A stretch of 32,925 bases of DNA from an uncultured Dialister sp. (GTDB taxonomy: Bacteria > Bacillota > Negativicutes > Veillonellales > Dialisteraceae): the NCBI RefSeq assembly GCF_900541605.1, contig NZ_UQKJ01000010.1, positions 1 through 32,925 on the forward strand. Direction: 5' to 3'. Under the pieces are notes generated by a model. The model made no database searches. It was not told the DNA's origin and saw nothing but the letters and a program-made list of their open reading frames with translations. Below are positions 1 through 7,977 of this stretch, one piece after another (the stretch's first letter is position 1; the number at the start of each line of letters is the position of its first letter). The translations under genes and the position numbers were made by a program.

Positions 1-999
1 AAGGCGAACTGTCTATTTTCGCTAGCTTGTCAAATCGTGTTCTTGGTGCACCGGCATGATGACCTCATCATGTACTGCCGGAAACCGGCTACCGCCGATA
101 AAATAAGGACCACCCGGGTGAATGAAGAATACCTCCCCGGCGCCCGGATCCCTGAAGTAGTCCGCATCACCAGCGACCTGGAAGAAGCGGTCAGGGGAGC
201 AGGCTGCGTCATCATCTGCACCCCCTCCCAGGTGGTCCAGGAAATGGCCGCCCGCATCGCCCCCTGGCTCACGAAAGACGCCATCGTGGTCTGCGCCTCC
301 AAGGGCCTCGCAGATAACGAAGGCCACCGCCTCTCCGAAGGCATTACGAAAGAAATCTCTTCCATCACGAAGAACATCGTCGCCCTCTCCGGACCGAACC
401 ACGCCGAAGAAGTGGGCATCGGCCTTCCCTGCGCCACCGTGGCGGCCTCCGAAGTGCCGAATGCTGTCCAGATGGTCCAGGACCTCTACATGAGCCCCGT
501 CTTCCGGGTCTACCGGAGTGACGACATCCGGGGCGTAGAGTACGGCGGCGCCCTGAAGAACATTATGGCCCTGGCCTGCGGCGTCCTGGACGGCATCGGC
601 CTCGGCGACAACTGCCGGGCTGCCCTCATGACCCGGGGCCTCGTGGAAATGACCCGGTTCGGCGTCCACTTCGGCGCGAAAATGACCACCTTCTTCGGCC
701 TCTCCGGCATGGGGGACCTTGTCTGCACCTGCACCAGCATCCACAGCCGCAACCACCGCGCCGGCATGATGATGGCCAAAGGCATGACCGCCGACGACAT
801 CCAAAAGAGCACAAACATGGTGGTGGAAGGCATCCGCACCGCCCGCCTGGTCCATGAGATTGCCCTGAGAGAGCACATCGACATGCCCATCACCGAAGAA
901 GTGTGCCACCTCATCAAAGGCGACCACAACGCCCGGGAAGCCCTGGAAATCCTCATGACCCGTGCCAAGAAAGCGGAATCCGAAACCTATCCTATGTGA
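1..999 (+). CDS. gpsA: Glycerol-3-phosphate dehydrogenase [NAD(P)+], 5' end missing or damaged
   Basis: Reduces dihydroxyacetone phosphate to sn-glycerol 3-phosphate, the backbone for phospholipid synthesis, in the cytoplasm. From about base 46 the protein matches GpsA: CRKPATADKIR, NEEYLPG, the second Rossmann part with CTPSQVVQEMA, then SGPNHAEEVGIG, the catalytic-lysine region GGALKNIMALACG and FGLSGMGDLVCTCTS. The reading frame is open back to base 1, but the bases before about 46 do not give the N-terminal GxGxxG dinucleotide motif in this frame. In another frame they read GELSIFASLSN, which resembles a degraded GAGSWGTSLSN, so a frame slip near 40-46 is likely. The first in-frame ATG is at 70 and a GTG lies at 37; neither is a convincing natural start. 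A terminator follows the stop. The family call is secure; the start is not. Confidence 0.85.
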   Translation, partial: KANCLFSLACQIVFLVHRHDDLIMYCRKPATADKIRTTRVNEEYLPGARIPEVVRITSDLEEAVRGAGCVIICTPSQVVQEMAARIAPWLTKDAIVVCASKGLADNEGHRLSEGITKEISSITKNIVALSGPNHAEEVGIGLPCATVAASEVPNAVQMVQDLYMSPVFRVYRSDDIRGVEYGGALKNIMALACGVLDGIGLGDNCRAALMTRGLVEMTRFGVHFGAKMTTFFGLSGMGDLVCTCTSIHSRNHRAGMMMAKGMTADDIQKSTNMVVEGIRTARLVHEIALREHIDMPITEEVCHLIKGDHNAREALEILMTRAKKAESETYPM

Positions 1000-1017
1000 T
1001 GATGTAATAAAATATAT

Positions 1018-1056
1018 AAAAGAAGAGGAAGCCCTCTCCGGCGCCTCTTCTTTTTA
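1018..1056 (+). terminator. Rho-independent terminator after gpsA
   Basis: The arms AAAAGAAGAGG and CCTCTTC plus the following T-run pair around a GC-rich loop, giving a stem followed by TTTTT. It lies about 20 bases after the gpsA stop and separates gpsA from the rsmD promoter. Confidence 0.85.
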
Positions 1057-1107
1057 TTTCCTATGACAGGATTTTTCACTTTCCTTTCCCCCTGTTTTTT
1101 CTATTTA

Positions 1108-1116
1108 TGCTATAAT
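1108..1116 (+). promoter_or_regulatory. Extended -10 promoter for rsmD-coaD
   Basis: TGCTATAAT is a consensus TATAAT preceded by TG one base upstream. No good -35 is seen at 17 bases (TTTCCC). It lies 42 bases before the rsmD ATG and just downstream of the gpsA terminator. Confidence 0.7.
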
Positions 1117-1124
1117 GAAATCAA

Positions 1125-1142
1125 GTGTGATTTCAGTCACAC
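1125..1142 (+). promoter_or_regulatory. Perfect palindrome of CRP/FNR type in the rsmD leader
   Basis: GTGTGA, six bases, TCACAC: this contains TGTGA-N6-TCACA, the classic half-site arrangement of CRP-family regulators. It starts 8 bases downstream of the -10, so it would cover the transcription start region, where a bound protein would repress. The same bases could instead form a 6 bp RNA hairpin just ahead of the ribosome binding site. The motif is seen directly; the regulator is inference. Confidence 0.5.
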
Positions 1143-1157
1143 CGTAAGGAGTTATCT

Positions 1158-1706
1158 ATGAATATTATTGGTGGAAGCGCGAAAGGAACCGTCCTCGTCT
1201 CTCCCAATGGGAAGAATACGAGACCTACCCTGGGACGGGTGCGGGAAAGCGTCTTCAATGTACTGGCCAATGTGGGCATCCTGGAGACGAAGGTGCTGGA
1301 CATCTTCGCCGGTACCGGTGCCATGGGGCTGGAAGCCCTGTCCCGGGGGGCGGCGGAAGCTGTCTTCATCGACAAGGTGACGGGCCCCATCATCCGGGAG
1401 AATGGCTCCCGCTGCCACATGGCGGACAGGATGAAAATCCTGAAAGGGGATGTATCTTCGTCCCTTCGTTCTTTACAGGGACAGCAGTTCGACTATATTT
1501 TTATGGATCCTCCCTACCGAAAGGGATATATCAATGAAGTGCTTGCCATGGTCTTCGCCCTGGGCCTTCCGGCGAAGGAAGCGGTGATCATCGCGGAGCA
1601 CTCTGTATCAGAATCTCCGGATTTATCTCGTTTCCAGGAGCAGTGTACCCTGTGGAAAGAGAAAAAACTGGGAGCCATTGTAGTAAGCTACCTGCTCTGC
1701 AGGTAA
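1158..1706 (+). CDS. rsmD: 16S rRNA (guanine(966)-N2)-methyltransferase
   Basis: Methylates G966 of 16S rRNA during 30S assembly, using S-adenosylmethionine. The 182 residues match the usual RsmD length. The N-terminal family signature TRPTLGRVRES is at 21-31, the SAM-binding loop DIFAGTGAMG at 48-57, and the N2-methyltransferase catalytic motif DPPY at 117-120. The ATG is preceded by AAGGAG at good spacing. It has its own promoter and is followed within 20 bases by coaD, a common gene pair in Firmicutes, so the two are probably co-transcribed. Confidence 0.93.
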   Translation: MNIIGGSAKGTVLVSPNGKNTRPTLGRVRESVFNVLANVGILETKVLDIFAGTGAMGLEALSRGAAEAVFIDKVTGPIIRENGSRCHMADRMKILKGDVSSSLRSLQGQQFDYIFMDPPYRKGYINEVLAMVFALGLPAKEAVIIAEHSVSESPDLSRFQEQCTLWKEKKLGAIVVSYLLCR

Positions 1707-1721
1707 ACAGGAGTGTATGGA

Positions 1722-2210
1722 ATGAAATTAGCAATCTGTCCGGGCAGCTTTGACCCGGTCACCTATGGTCATCTGGATATTATCAAAAGAAGCGCCTGCC
1801 TGGTGGATAAGCTCATTGTGGCGGCTTTCCTGAATCCCACGAAACATTACATGTTTTCCACGGAGGAACGGGTGGCCATGCTGAAGGAAGCGACGAAGGA
1901 CATTCCCAATGTGGAAGTGGACGCCTTCGACGGACTCCTGAATGAATACGCAGCGAAGAAGCACTGCCACCTCCTGATCCGCGGACTGCGGGCTTTCAGT
2001 GACTTTGAATATGAATTCCAGCGGGCATTGATGCTGAAAAAGATCGATCCCACCCTGGAAACCGCATTCTTTATGACGGACGGCCGCTATTCTTATCTTT
2101 CTTCTACCGGCGTCCGGGAACTGGCCCATTTCAATGGGGATGTGACCCAGATGGTGCCGCCCTTTGTACAGGAAATGATCGAGAAGAAGATAAAATCTAT
2201 GGAGAAATGA
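1722..2210 (+). CDS. coaD: Phosphopantetheine adenylyltransferase
   Basis: Transfers AMP from ATP to 4'-phosphopantetheine, making dephospho-CoA, the penultimate step of coenzyme A synthesis. The N-terminal nucleotidyltransferase motif PGSFDPVTYGH contains the TxGH signature at residues 14-17, and the second ATP-binding segment SSTGVREL lies near residue 128. The 162-residue length is typical. An in-frame GTG at 1713 exists, but it overlaps the AGGAG at 1709-1713, which is correctly spaced for the ATG at 1722, so that start is chosen. The end overlaps or abuts the next gene, implying one transcript with rsmD. Confidence 0.95.
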   Translation: MKLAICPGSFDPVTYGHLDIIKRSACLVDKLIVAAFLNPTKHYMFSTEERVAMLKEATKDIPNVEVDAFDGLLNEYAAKKHCHLLIRGLRAFSDFEYEFQRALMLKKIDPTLETAFFMTDGRYSYLSSTGVRELAHFNGDVTQMVPPFVQEMIEKKIKSMEK

Positions 2211-2221
2211 GGCTGCCTGTT

Positions 2222-2725
2222 ATGGATACTAGAAAACTTCTTGAAGAATTGGAAAATGTAATTAATAATGCCAGCGAGGTTCCTTTCACCAATAAGAAAA
2301 TGGTGGATAAGGATGAAGTGGAACGGCTCATCGATGCCATCAACCAGTCCCTGCCGAATGAACTGGAAAGCGCACGGCGCATCGTGGCCGACAAGGAACG
2401 GATCATGCTGGACGCTGAAAAGAAGGCAGAAGACACCGTGGCCCAGGCGAAGGACTATATCGCCCGGATCACCGAAGAGAGCGAACTGGTGAAGCAGGCC
2501 CAGGAACGGGCGAATGAAGTCATTTCTTCCGCCAACAAGTCCGCCGATGAACTGCGGACCAGCTCCGTCACCTACGCCACCGACGTGCTGAAGTACGTGG
2601 AAACGAACATGGAAAACGTGCTGGACAGCCTGAAAAAGAACCGCCAGAGCCTGATCGATTCCAATTCCGCCGCTGCCCGCCAGCAGCAGGAACAGCAGCA
2701 GTCCCAGGACAGCAGCAAGAAATAA
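2222..2725 (+). CDS. Coiled-coil protein of unknown role (ATP synthase B/H-like)
   Basis: A soluble 167-residue protein dominated by a long charged helix. Residues about 45-150 are rich in Glu, Lys, Ala and Arg with heptad character (for example ARRIVADKERIMLDAEKKAE), followed by a Gln/Ser-rich tail. There is no signal peptide or membrane segment. Such proteins are often annotated loosely as ATPase or V-type subunit H-like because of the coiled coil, which does not establish function. An ATG at 2207 overlaps the coaD stop, but a GAGG about 9 bases before the ATG at 2222 and the family-like start MDTRKLLEELE favour 2222. It probably belongs to the rsmD-coaD transcript. Confidence 0.75.
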   Translation: MDTRKLLEELENVINNASEVPFTNKKMVDKDEVERLIDAINQSLPNELESARRIVADKERIMLDAEKKAEDTVAQAKDYIARITEESELVKQAQERANEVISSANKSADELRTSSVTYATDVLKYVETNMENVLDSLKKNRQSLIDSNSAAARQQQEQQQSQDSSKK

Positions 2726-2795
2726 GGGAGACCTTTTAAAAGAACAGTAACAAGGACGGTTTCTTCTATCGTGTAATCAACAGGGGGACAGGCCT

Positions 2796-3359
2796 ATGGA
2801 AACAGATGGAAACAGGAGAAGGGTGAAACTTCTCTGCCTTTGCATCGCATTCCTGCTTTTGGGTTTGTCTCTTTTTGTATTGGATCCCTTTTCCCTCCGC
2901 CGGGAGGAAGTGCCGCCGGCGCTTGTAGAGACAGTGCAAACCGGTGGTGACCATTCCGGTAAGATTCTTGTCTATGTGGTGGGGGCTGTAAAAAATCCCG
3001 GGGTCTATGAGATTCCGGAGGGCAGCCATTTCTATGACGCCGTCAAAGCAGCAGGGGATGTACTGCCCTATGCGGATATGAATGCCGTGAACATGGCGGA
3101 GCCCGTGACGGAGAGCATGAAGATTTATGTTCCCCTGGATCCCTACCAGAGTGATCGGAGCGCGAAGGGCCTGGTCAATATCAATACCGCCGGCCAGAAG
3201 GAGCTGGAAACCCTGCCGGGAGTAGGGAAGGTGACAGCGGAGAAAATCATTACCTACCGGGAAGAACATGGGCAGTTCAGCCAGCTGGAAGACCTGAAGC
3301 ATGTTCCCTCCATCAGCGATGGAAAATTTAAAAAACTGGCGGATAAGATTACCCTATGA
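2796..3359 (+). CDS. comEA: ComEA-type competence DNA receptor
   Basis: Membrane-anchored double-stranded DNA receptor that hands DNA to ComEC during transformation. A short basic N-terminus and one transmembrane segment (about 10-29) place the rest outside the membrane. An SLBB domain follows at about 55-115 (VYVVGAVKNPGVYEI), then tandem helix-hairpin-helix motifs at about 125-187 (VNINTAG, LPGVGKVTAEKI). The 187-residue length fits the family. A G-rich ribosome site precedes the ATG. The stop overlaps the comEC start by four bases (ATGA), so the two are translationally coupled. A role in natural transformation is inferred from the family; activity depends on the broken partner next door. 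Confidence 0.9.
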   Translation: METDGNRRRVKLLCLCIAFLLLGLSLFVLDPFSLRREEVPPALVETVQTGGDHSGKILVYVVGAVKNPGVYEIPEGSHFYDAVKAAGDVLPYADMNAVNMAEPVTESMKIYVPLDPYQSDRSAKGLVNINTAGQKELETLPGVGKVTAEKIITYREEHGQFSQLEDLKHVPSISDGKFKKLADKITL

Positions 3360-5116
3360 ACACAAGAACCCCTCTTCTCTGGAGTGCCCTGTGCCTGGCG
3401 CTGGGAATCATCCTTTACGATGGGATGCCTTCCTTTTGGATGCACCGGATATGGCTCATTCCGGGGCTGGGGGCCTTTTTTCCTCTCCTCCTGTGGAAGA
3501 GAGGGAAAAAGGAACTGCTTCTCCTGGGGGCGGTCCTCTTCCTTGTGGCCTGCGGTATGGGGCGGATGGCCCTGTCCGATGAAGCCTGGAGCCGGCAGTC
3601 TTCCTGGGCCGTAGGCAGCAGCGGACGGTGGACAGGCATTGTGAGGGAATCTCCCACGGTAAACCGGGAAGGAGAGCCCTATGCCCGGTATGCGGTGGAA
3701 CTGGAAACCCTGCGCTATGATGACGGTGGGGAAAAGACCATCTCCGGCACCGCCTATATCTATGAAACGGATCCGAAAAAGCTCTATCGGGCGGGGGACC
3801 GGATTTCGGCTGCCGGAAAGATGACGGCGGTCCGTATTTATAAGAATCCCGGGAAAATCGACCTGGAAGGCCGGTACCGGAGCCAGCGGCTCCTGGGGCG
3901 GATTTATCCGGAAAAGGGAGAGACCCTCCATTTTTCCGGGGACAGCGGCGCTTTCCGCATCCAGCGGTGGGCGGAAGATATGAGAAATCGGATTTCCCAT
4001 GCCTTCTCTCCCTACATGGATTCGGTGCGGCTGCACATTCTGGGAACATTGCTCTTCGGGGGCAATTACGGAGATATTCCGCAGTCCATCATGACGTCAT
4101 TCTCCTCGACCGGTATTATTCATATTCTGTCAGTATCAGGGTCCCATGTGGCCCTGCTCTTCGGATTTCTCTATTTTCTGGGGAAATGGATACACCTGCC
4201 GGAAAAGGTGGTCATTTCTGCCTCCATTCTCTTGGTTCTTTTTTATTCGTTCCTCTCCGGCCTGGTGCCTCCGGTGATCCGGGCGGCGGCCATGGGGATT
4301 TTATCGGTGGGAGGAGTCTTCCTGGACCGGGAGAAATCGTCCCTGAACCTCTTGGGGGCCGCGGTGACAGGGATGCTGCTGTGGGATCCCTTCTACCTTT
4401 ATGATGTAAGTTTCCAGCTTTCTGTTGGTGCTTCGGCGGGAATCCTCATTTTCTACCGGCCCCTGTCCCACTTTTTCAGCCGTTTTTCGCATCTGCCCCA
4501 CTGGATCGGCGAGGGCATCGCCCTTTCCACGGCGGCCCAGGTGCTCACCATTCCTTTGGTGCTTTATGATTTCCATAGTTTTCCCCTCTATTTCATCCCC
4601 GCCAACCTTTTCGTGACGCCGGTATTGGAGTGGGTGATTATCGCAGGACTTCTGGCAGCGGTGCTGTCCTTTGTTTTCCTGCCCCTGGCCGGCGGGATCC
4701 TGCAGCTCGCCGATTATCTTCTGTGGTTTTCCATCCGCCTGAACCAGACCCTTTCCTCTCTCCCCGGAGCCTCCCTTCGGACAGGAGCCATGAGGGTCAT
4801 GGAATCCTTCTTTACTACAGCACCGTCGGGATTCTTTATTTCAAAGACCATATTTTCCCCATGCCCCGGCGCCGTCTGGCAGCGGGAGGCTGCTGGTGCC
4901 TGCTGGCCCTGGGATGCCTGGTACTGTTCCTCTTTGCCCCTGAGGCCCGGCTCTATGCGCCGGAACTGGGGCCGGACCAGGGAGCCATCTTACTTTCCGG
5001 GGGCCGCAGGATTCTTTACTACCGGGGCGGCAGCATTCCTTCCCACACGTCGAACTGGGAATGGAATTCCCTCCTGGGCTACGTGGGCCTTACGGAGGCG
5101 GACCTGCTCATCCTGA
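3356..5116 (+). CDS. comEC: ComEC/Rec2 DNA channel, N-terminal part, reading frame broken near 4805
   Basis: ComEC forms the inner-membrane channel for single-stranded DNA uptake. Residues 1-200 carry N-terminal membrane helices and the DUF4131-like soluble domain; about 220-480 is the polytopic competence domain, including ILSVSGSHVALLFGFLYFLG and LSGLVPPVIRAAAMGI. Family-like sequence ends at about GAMRVMESF (base ~4808). The remaining ~100 residues to the stop at 5116 are Trp/Arg-rich nonsense in this frame, while sensible ComEC sequence continues in the frame one base back (see the entry at 4801). The simplest reading is one missing base, probably a T in the CTTCTTT tract. This could be a real mutation or a sequencing error. 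The start overlaps comEA by ATGA. Confidence 0.8.
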   Translation: MNTRTPLLWSALCLALGIILYDGMPSFWMHRIWLIPGLGAFFPLLLWKRGKKELLLLGAVLFLVACGMGRMALSDEAWSRQSSWAVGSSGRWTGIVRESPTVNREGEPYARYAVELETLRYDDGGEKTISGTAYIYETDPKKLYRAGDRISAAGKMTAVRIYKNPGKIDLEGRYRSQRLLGRIYPEKGETLHFSGDSGAFRIQRWAEDMRNRISHAFSPYMDSVRLHILGTLLFGGNYGDIPQSIMTSFSSTGIIHILSVSGSHVALLFGFLYFLGKWIHLPEKVVISASILLVLFYSFLSGLVPPVIRAAAMGILSVGGVFLDREKSSLNLLGAAVTGMLLWDPFYLYDVSFQLSVGASAGILIFYRPLSHFFSRFSHLPHWIGEGIALSTAAQVLTIPLVLYDFHSFPLYFIPANLFVTPVLEWVIIAGLLAAVLSFVFLPLAGGILQLADYLLWFSIRLNQTLSSLPGASLRTGAMRVMESFFTTAPSGFFISKTIFSPCPGAVWQREAAGACWPWDAWYCSSLPLRPGSMRRNWGRTREPSYFPGAAGFFTTGAAAFLPTRRTGNGIPSWATWALRRRTCSS

Positions 5117-5610
5117 ACCTGGAAGAGGTGAAGGAGCCTATCCCCCTGTCCCTTTCCATCCCGGTCCGGGAAATCTGGGTGGCCGGGGGACCGGTGGAGA
5201 AAAAGGCGCCCCAGGTGCTGAAGGATTTCAGGGGCACCTTGAGAAATGTGAAATCCGCCCGTCTCACCATGGGAAACCTCAAAGCCCTCACCAATGGCAG
5301 CAGCTTTCTTCTGTCCGAAGGGGAGAGGGCGGTTTATTTCTCCGGCAGGAAAGGGCTCTCCCTGCCCTCGTTTCCGGAGCACACTCTGTGGGTGGCGGGG
5401 AACCGGAAGAACAGCATGGGCATCCCGGCCGAGGAAATCCGGCGGGTCCGGGGAGAAGCCATTATTTATGGAGGCAGCCGCCTCGCCTCCTCCTGGGAAG
5501 ATGTGGATTTGTTTGAGGCGGAACAGTATCCCGCAGCCAATGTGTATGAAAAGGGCATGCAGGCTGCTTCGTTTCGCAGGGAATGGAAACTGGAAGGACA
5601 TGATTTATGA
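4801..5610 (+). pseudogene. comEC: ComEC C-terminal part in the shifted frame
   Basis: Continuation of comEC in the other frame. From 4801 it reads GILLYYSTVGILYFKDHIFP, a last membrane segment near 4876-4945, then an external domain ending at 5610. That domain occupies the place of the metallo-beta-lactamase-like nuclease seen in many ComEC proteins. Only traces remain (GPDQGAILLSGG where DVGQGDAILI would be expected), and no HxHxDH zinc motif is present, so it is probably not a metal nuclease. The first ATG in this frame is at 4861 with no ribosome site, so independent translation is doubtful. The stop overlaps the holA start by ATGA, as expected if comEC originally ran through to 5610. Confidence 0.75.
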
Positions 5611-6620
5611 CATCCGGCACAATGAAGAAGAATAACTGCTGTTTCCTCTACGGCGATGACAGCGTTTCCGCCAATATTCGAAAGGATGGGCTCATCCGGG
5701 CCTATTTCCGGGGTCGGGAGCCGGATACTACCGTCTTCGACGGCAGCGGCACCTATGAGGAGTACCGGAACGCCCTGGAAGGGCAGTCCCTCTTCAGCAC
5801 GGACACGGCGGTGGTCATCAAAAATCCGCCCATGCTGAAGCGGGCGGTGCACTCGGAAAAGGAAGAAAAGAAGCAGGCCGAATTCCTGGAGCTCCTGAAG
5901 GGCCTTCCTCCGGAGACCCTGGTGATCATCCTGCTGGAAGGGAAGCCGGACAAGAGGACGAAATTCGTGAAGGGTCTCCTGTCCCTCTGTTACAGCGAGG
6001 AAATCAGCCTCCTGAATCCCCGGGACGCCGCAGGCACCCTGATCCGCATGCTGGCGGACCAGGGGAAGCGGGTGGACTACGGGGCCCGGGAGTACCTGGA
6101 GACCGTCCTTTCTTCGTGGAATGAGATTTCCGCCCCCCTTCTCCAGACGGAATGTGATAAAATTGTGCTGATGTGCGGCAGCCGGGACACGGTGACACAG
6201 AAGCTTCTGGAAATCGCCCTGCCGGACTATATGAACCAGGGAATTTTCAAATTCACCGATGCCCTGCTGGACAGGAAGGCGGATGTGGTCCTTTCCAGCG
6301 CGGACCGGGTATTCACCGATATTCCCACCACCATTAAAAATCTCGGTTTCCTGTCGTCGAAATTCAGGAAAATCAAGATTCTCCATGAAATGGAAAGAAA
6401 CCGGATCCCCGAGAAGGATATCCAGAAGGTCCTCGGCGTCCGGTCCTCCTGGATGTGGCGGAATATGAAGAACGAAGCCCGGAAGGTGAGCGAAGAGGAA
6501 GCGGAATGGTTCCTCCTCGAAATTTTTAAATACCAGATGAAGACGCGGCAGGGGGCCTCGGAAATGGAACTGAAGGACCTGCTTTTGAAATATTGTATGA
6601 AACGAAGGAATCGTCATTGA
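5607..6620 (+). CDS. holA: DNA polymerase III delta subunit
   Basis: The delta subunit opens the sliding clamp within the clamp-loader complex. The 337 residues match HolA: an N-terminal AAA-like part with FLYGDDSVSA in place of the usual YGxE loop, FDGSGTYEEYRNALEGQSLF, LVIILLEGKPDKRTKFVK, and a C-terminal helical collar with FKFTDALLDRKAD and LSSKFRKIKILHE. It begins with an ATGA overlap with comEC and has GGAAGGA about 8 bases upstream. comEC followed by holA is a common Firmicutes order. It overlaps the next gene at TTGA, so it lies inside one operon. Confidence 0.9.
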   Translation: MTSGTMKKNNCCFLYGDDSVSANIRKDGLIRAYFRGREPDTTVFDGSGTYEEYRNALEGQSLFSTDTAVVIKNPPMLKRAVHSEKEEKKQAEFLELLKGLPPETLVIILLEGKPDKRTKFVKGLLSLCYSEEISLLNPRDAAGTLIRMLADQGKRVDYGAREYLETVLSSWNEISAPLLQTECDKIVLMCGSRDTVTQKLLEIALPDYMNQGIFKFTDALLDRKADVVLSSADRVFTDIPTTIKNLGFLSSKFRKIKILHEMERNRIPEKDIQKVLGVRSSWMWRNMKNEARKVSEEEAEWFLLEIFKYQMKTRQGASEMELKDLLLKYCMKRRNRH

Positions 6621-7954
6621 AGCTCAGGGTAAAACGGATAGCGGCCATGCTCTCACTGGCTGTCATAGTGGTGGGAGCAGGGGCTCCTTTTATTTGGGTC
6701 AAAGGGGACGCCGTCATCCCCGGGGTCTGGGTGAACGGGATCGCCGCCGGCGGGAAGACGCGGGCGGAACTGACGGAACTCTTCCGGCAGAAAAACGGAG
6801 ACCTGGCGGGGGAGAAACTGGAACTTGCGAAGGATACGGCCCATGAAACGTGGACATTCCAGGAACTGGGCGTCCACTACGATGAAAAGAGCGTAGACGA
6901 AGCCATGGCCATCGGCCGCACCGGCAGCCTCCTGAACCGGTGGGAAGAGCGGTGGAAGGCCCTCCTCTCCGGCAAAGCAGCCCATGTGGAGGCGGCCTTT
7001 GACGAGAAGGCGGTGGACGGCAAAGTGGCCGCCCTCGTGGCGAAGTACGGGAAACCGGCGCAGAATGCCTATCCCCGTTTCCATAACGACGGCTCCATCA
7101 CCTTCACCGAAGGGCGGCCGTACCTCAAGGTGGATGGAGACGCCCTGAAAGAGGACGTCCGGGAAACCCTGGCAGCGGGGGAGGGAAAGACCCTGGACAT
7201 CCCGGCGTCGGATGAGAAAAAGCCGAATATGTCCGCCGCCGATGCGAAAGAAATCAACAGCATCCTGGGGAAATACACCACCCACTTCGGTCCCGACCGG
7301 AACCGGAGCAGCAATATTTCCCTGGCCGCCGAGAAGATCAGCGGTACCTACCTGAAGCCCGGAGCCGATTTCTCCTACAATGGCACCACCGGCTCCCGGT
7401 CCGCCGCCAATGGGTATAAAGAGGCGCCGGTCATTATCAATGGGAAACTGGAGCCCGGCAGCGGCGGCGGTGTATGCCAGGTGAGCTCCACCCTTTTCAA
7501 TGCGGTGCTCCTCTCGGGCCTGGAAGTGACCCAGCGTACCAGCCATTTCTCGCCGGTATCCTACGTCCCCATAGGCCGTGACGCCACGGTGGCCGAAGGA
7601 ATCATCGATTTCCGCTTCCGGAACCACCTGAAACACGGCATTTATATCTATACCGAATACGCACCGGGCTCTGTCACCGTCTTCATCCTGGGCAATAGGG
7701 AAGATAAACCGTCCTACGTGGATCTTTCCAAGACAAAGGACGACACCCTGCCCTTCAAGACGGTGAATAAAGTGGACCCCGCCCAGAAGGAAGACAAAAA
7801 GGTGGACGAAGGCCATGAAGGAAGAAATGTCACCATCAAACAGAGCGTCAAATGGGCCGACGGCCGGGTCTACCACGACCTCTTCGAGTCCGACTACGAA
7901 GCCGTAGACACGGTGGTCACCTATAAGAACCCGGACGATGTGCCGAAAGAGTAA
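6617..7954 (+). CDS. VanW family protein, membrane-anchored cell-wall protein
   Basis: Extracytoplasmic protein of the VanW family, biochemical role unknown; the name comes from a vancomycin-resistance accessory gene, but the family is widespread and does not itself indicate resistance. A basic start and one hydrophobic helix (about 9-27) anchor it. A peptidoglycan-binding-4-like domain covers about 60-200 and the VanW domain about 224-350, with YLKPGADFSYN, the conserved GGGVCQVSSTLFNA and FSPVSYVPIGRDATV. The Lys/Glu-rich C-terminus (about 380-445) is unassigned. I choose TTG at 6617: AAGGA lies 7 bases upstream and the TTGA overlap couples it to holA. An alternative TTG at 6593 has no ribosome site. 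Confidence 0.85.
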   Translation: MKLRVKRIAAMLSLAVIVVGAGAPFIWVKGDAVIPGVWVNGIAAGGKTRAELTELFRQKNGDLAGEKLELAKDTAHETWTFQELGVHYDEKSVDEAMAIGRTGSLLNRWEERWKALLSGKAAHVEAAFDEKAVDGKVAALVAKYGKPAQNAYPRFHNDGSITFTEGRPYLKVDGDALKEDVRETLAAGEGKTLDIPASDEKKPNMSAADAKEINSILGKYTTHFGPDRNRSSNISLAAEKISGTYLKPGADFSYNGTTGSRSAANGYKEAPVIINGKLEPGSGGGVCQVSSTLFNAVLLSGLEVTQRTSHFSPVSYVPIGRDATVAEGIIDFRFRNHLKHGIYIYTEYAPGSVTVFILGNREDKPSYVDLSKTKDDTLPFKTVNKVDPAQKEDKKVDEGHEGRNVTIKQSVKWADGRVYHDLFESDYEAVDTVVTYKNPDDVPKE

Positions 7955-7977
7955 ATAGCATAAGGTCCAAATGGTGT

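Noticed and set aside
4805..4812. Programmed -1 frameshift site in comEC
   Set aside because: The tract CTTCTTT does not fit the X-XXY-YYZ slippery heptamer, and no strong downstream structure was evident; a one-base deletion or sequencing error is simpler.
6617..7954. Vancomycin-resistance gene
   Set aside because: VanW-family proteins are common in Firmicutes without any van cluster, and no vanA/H/X/R/S genes are present.
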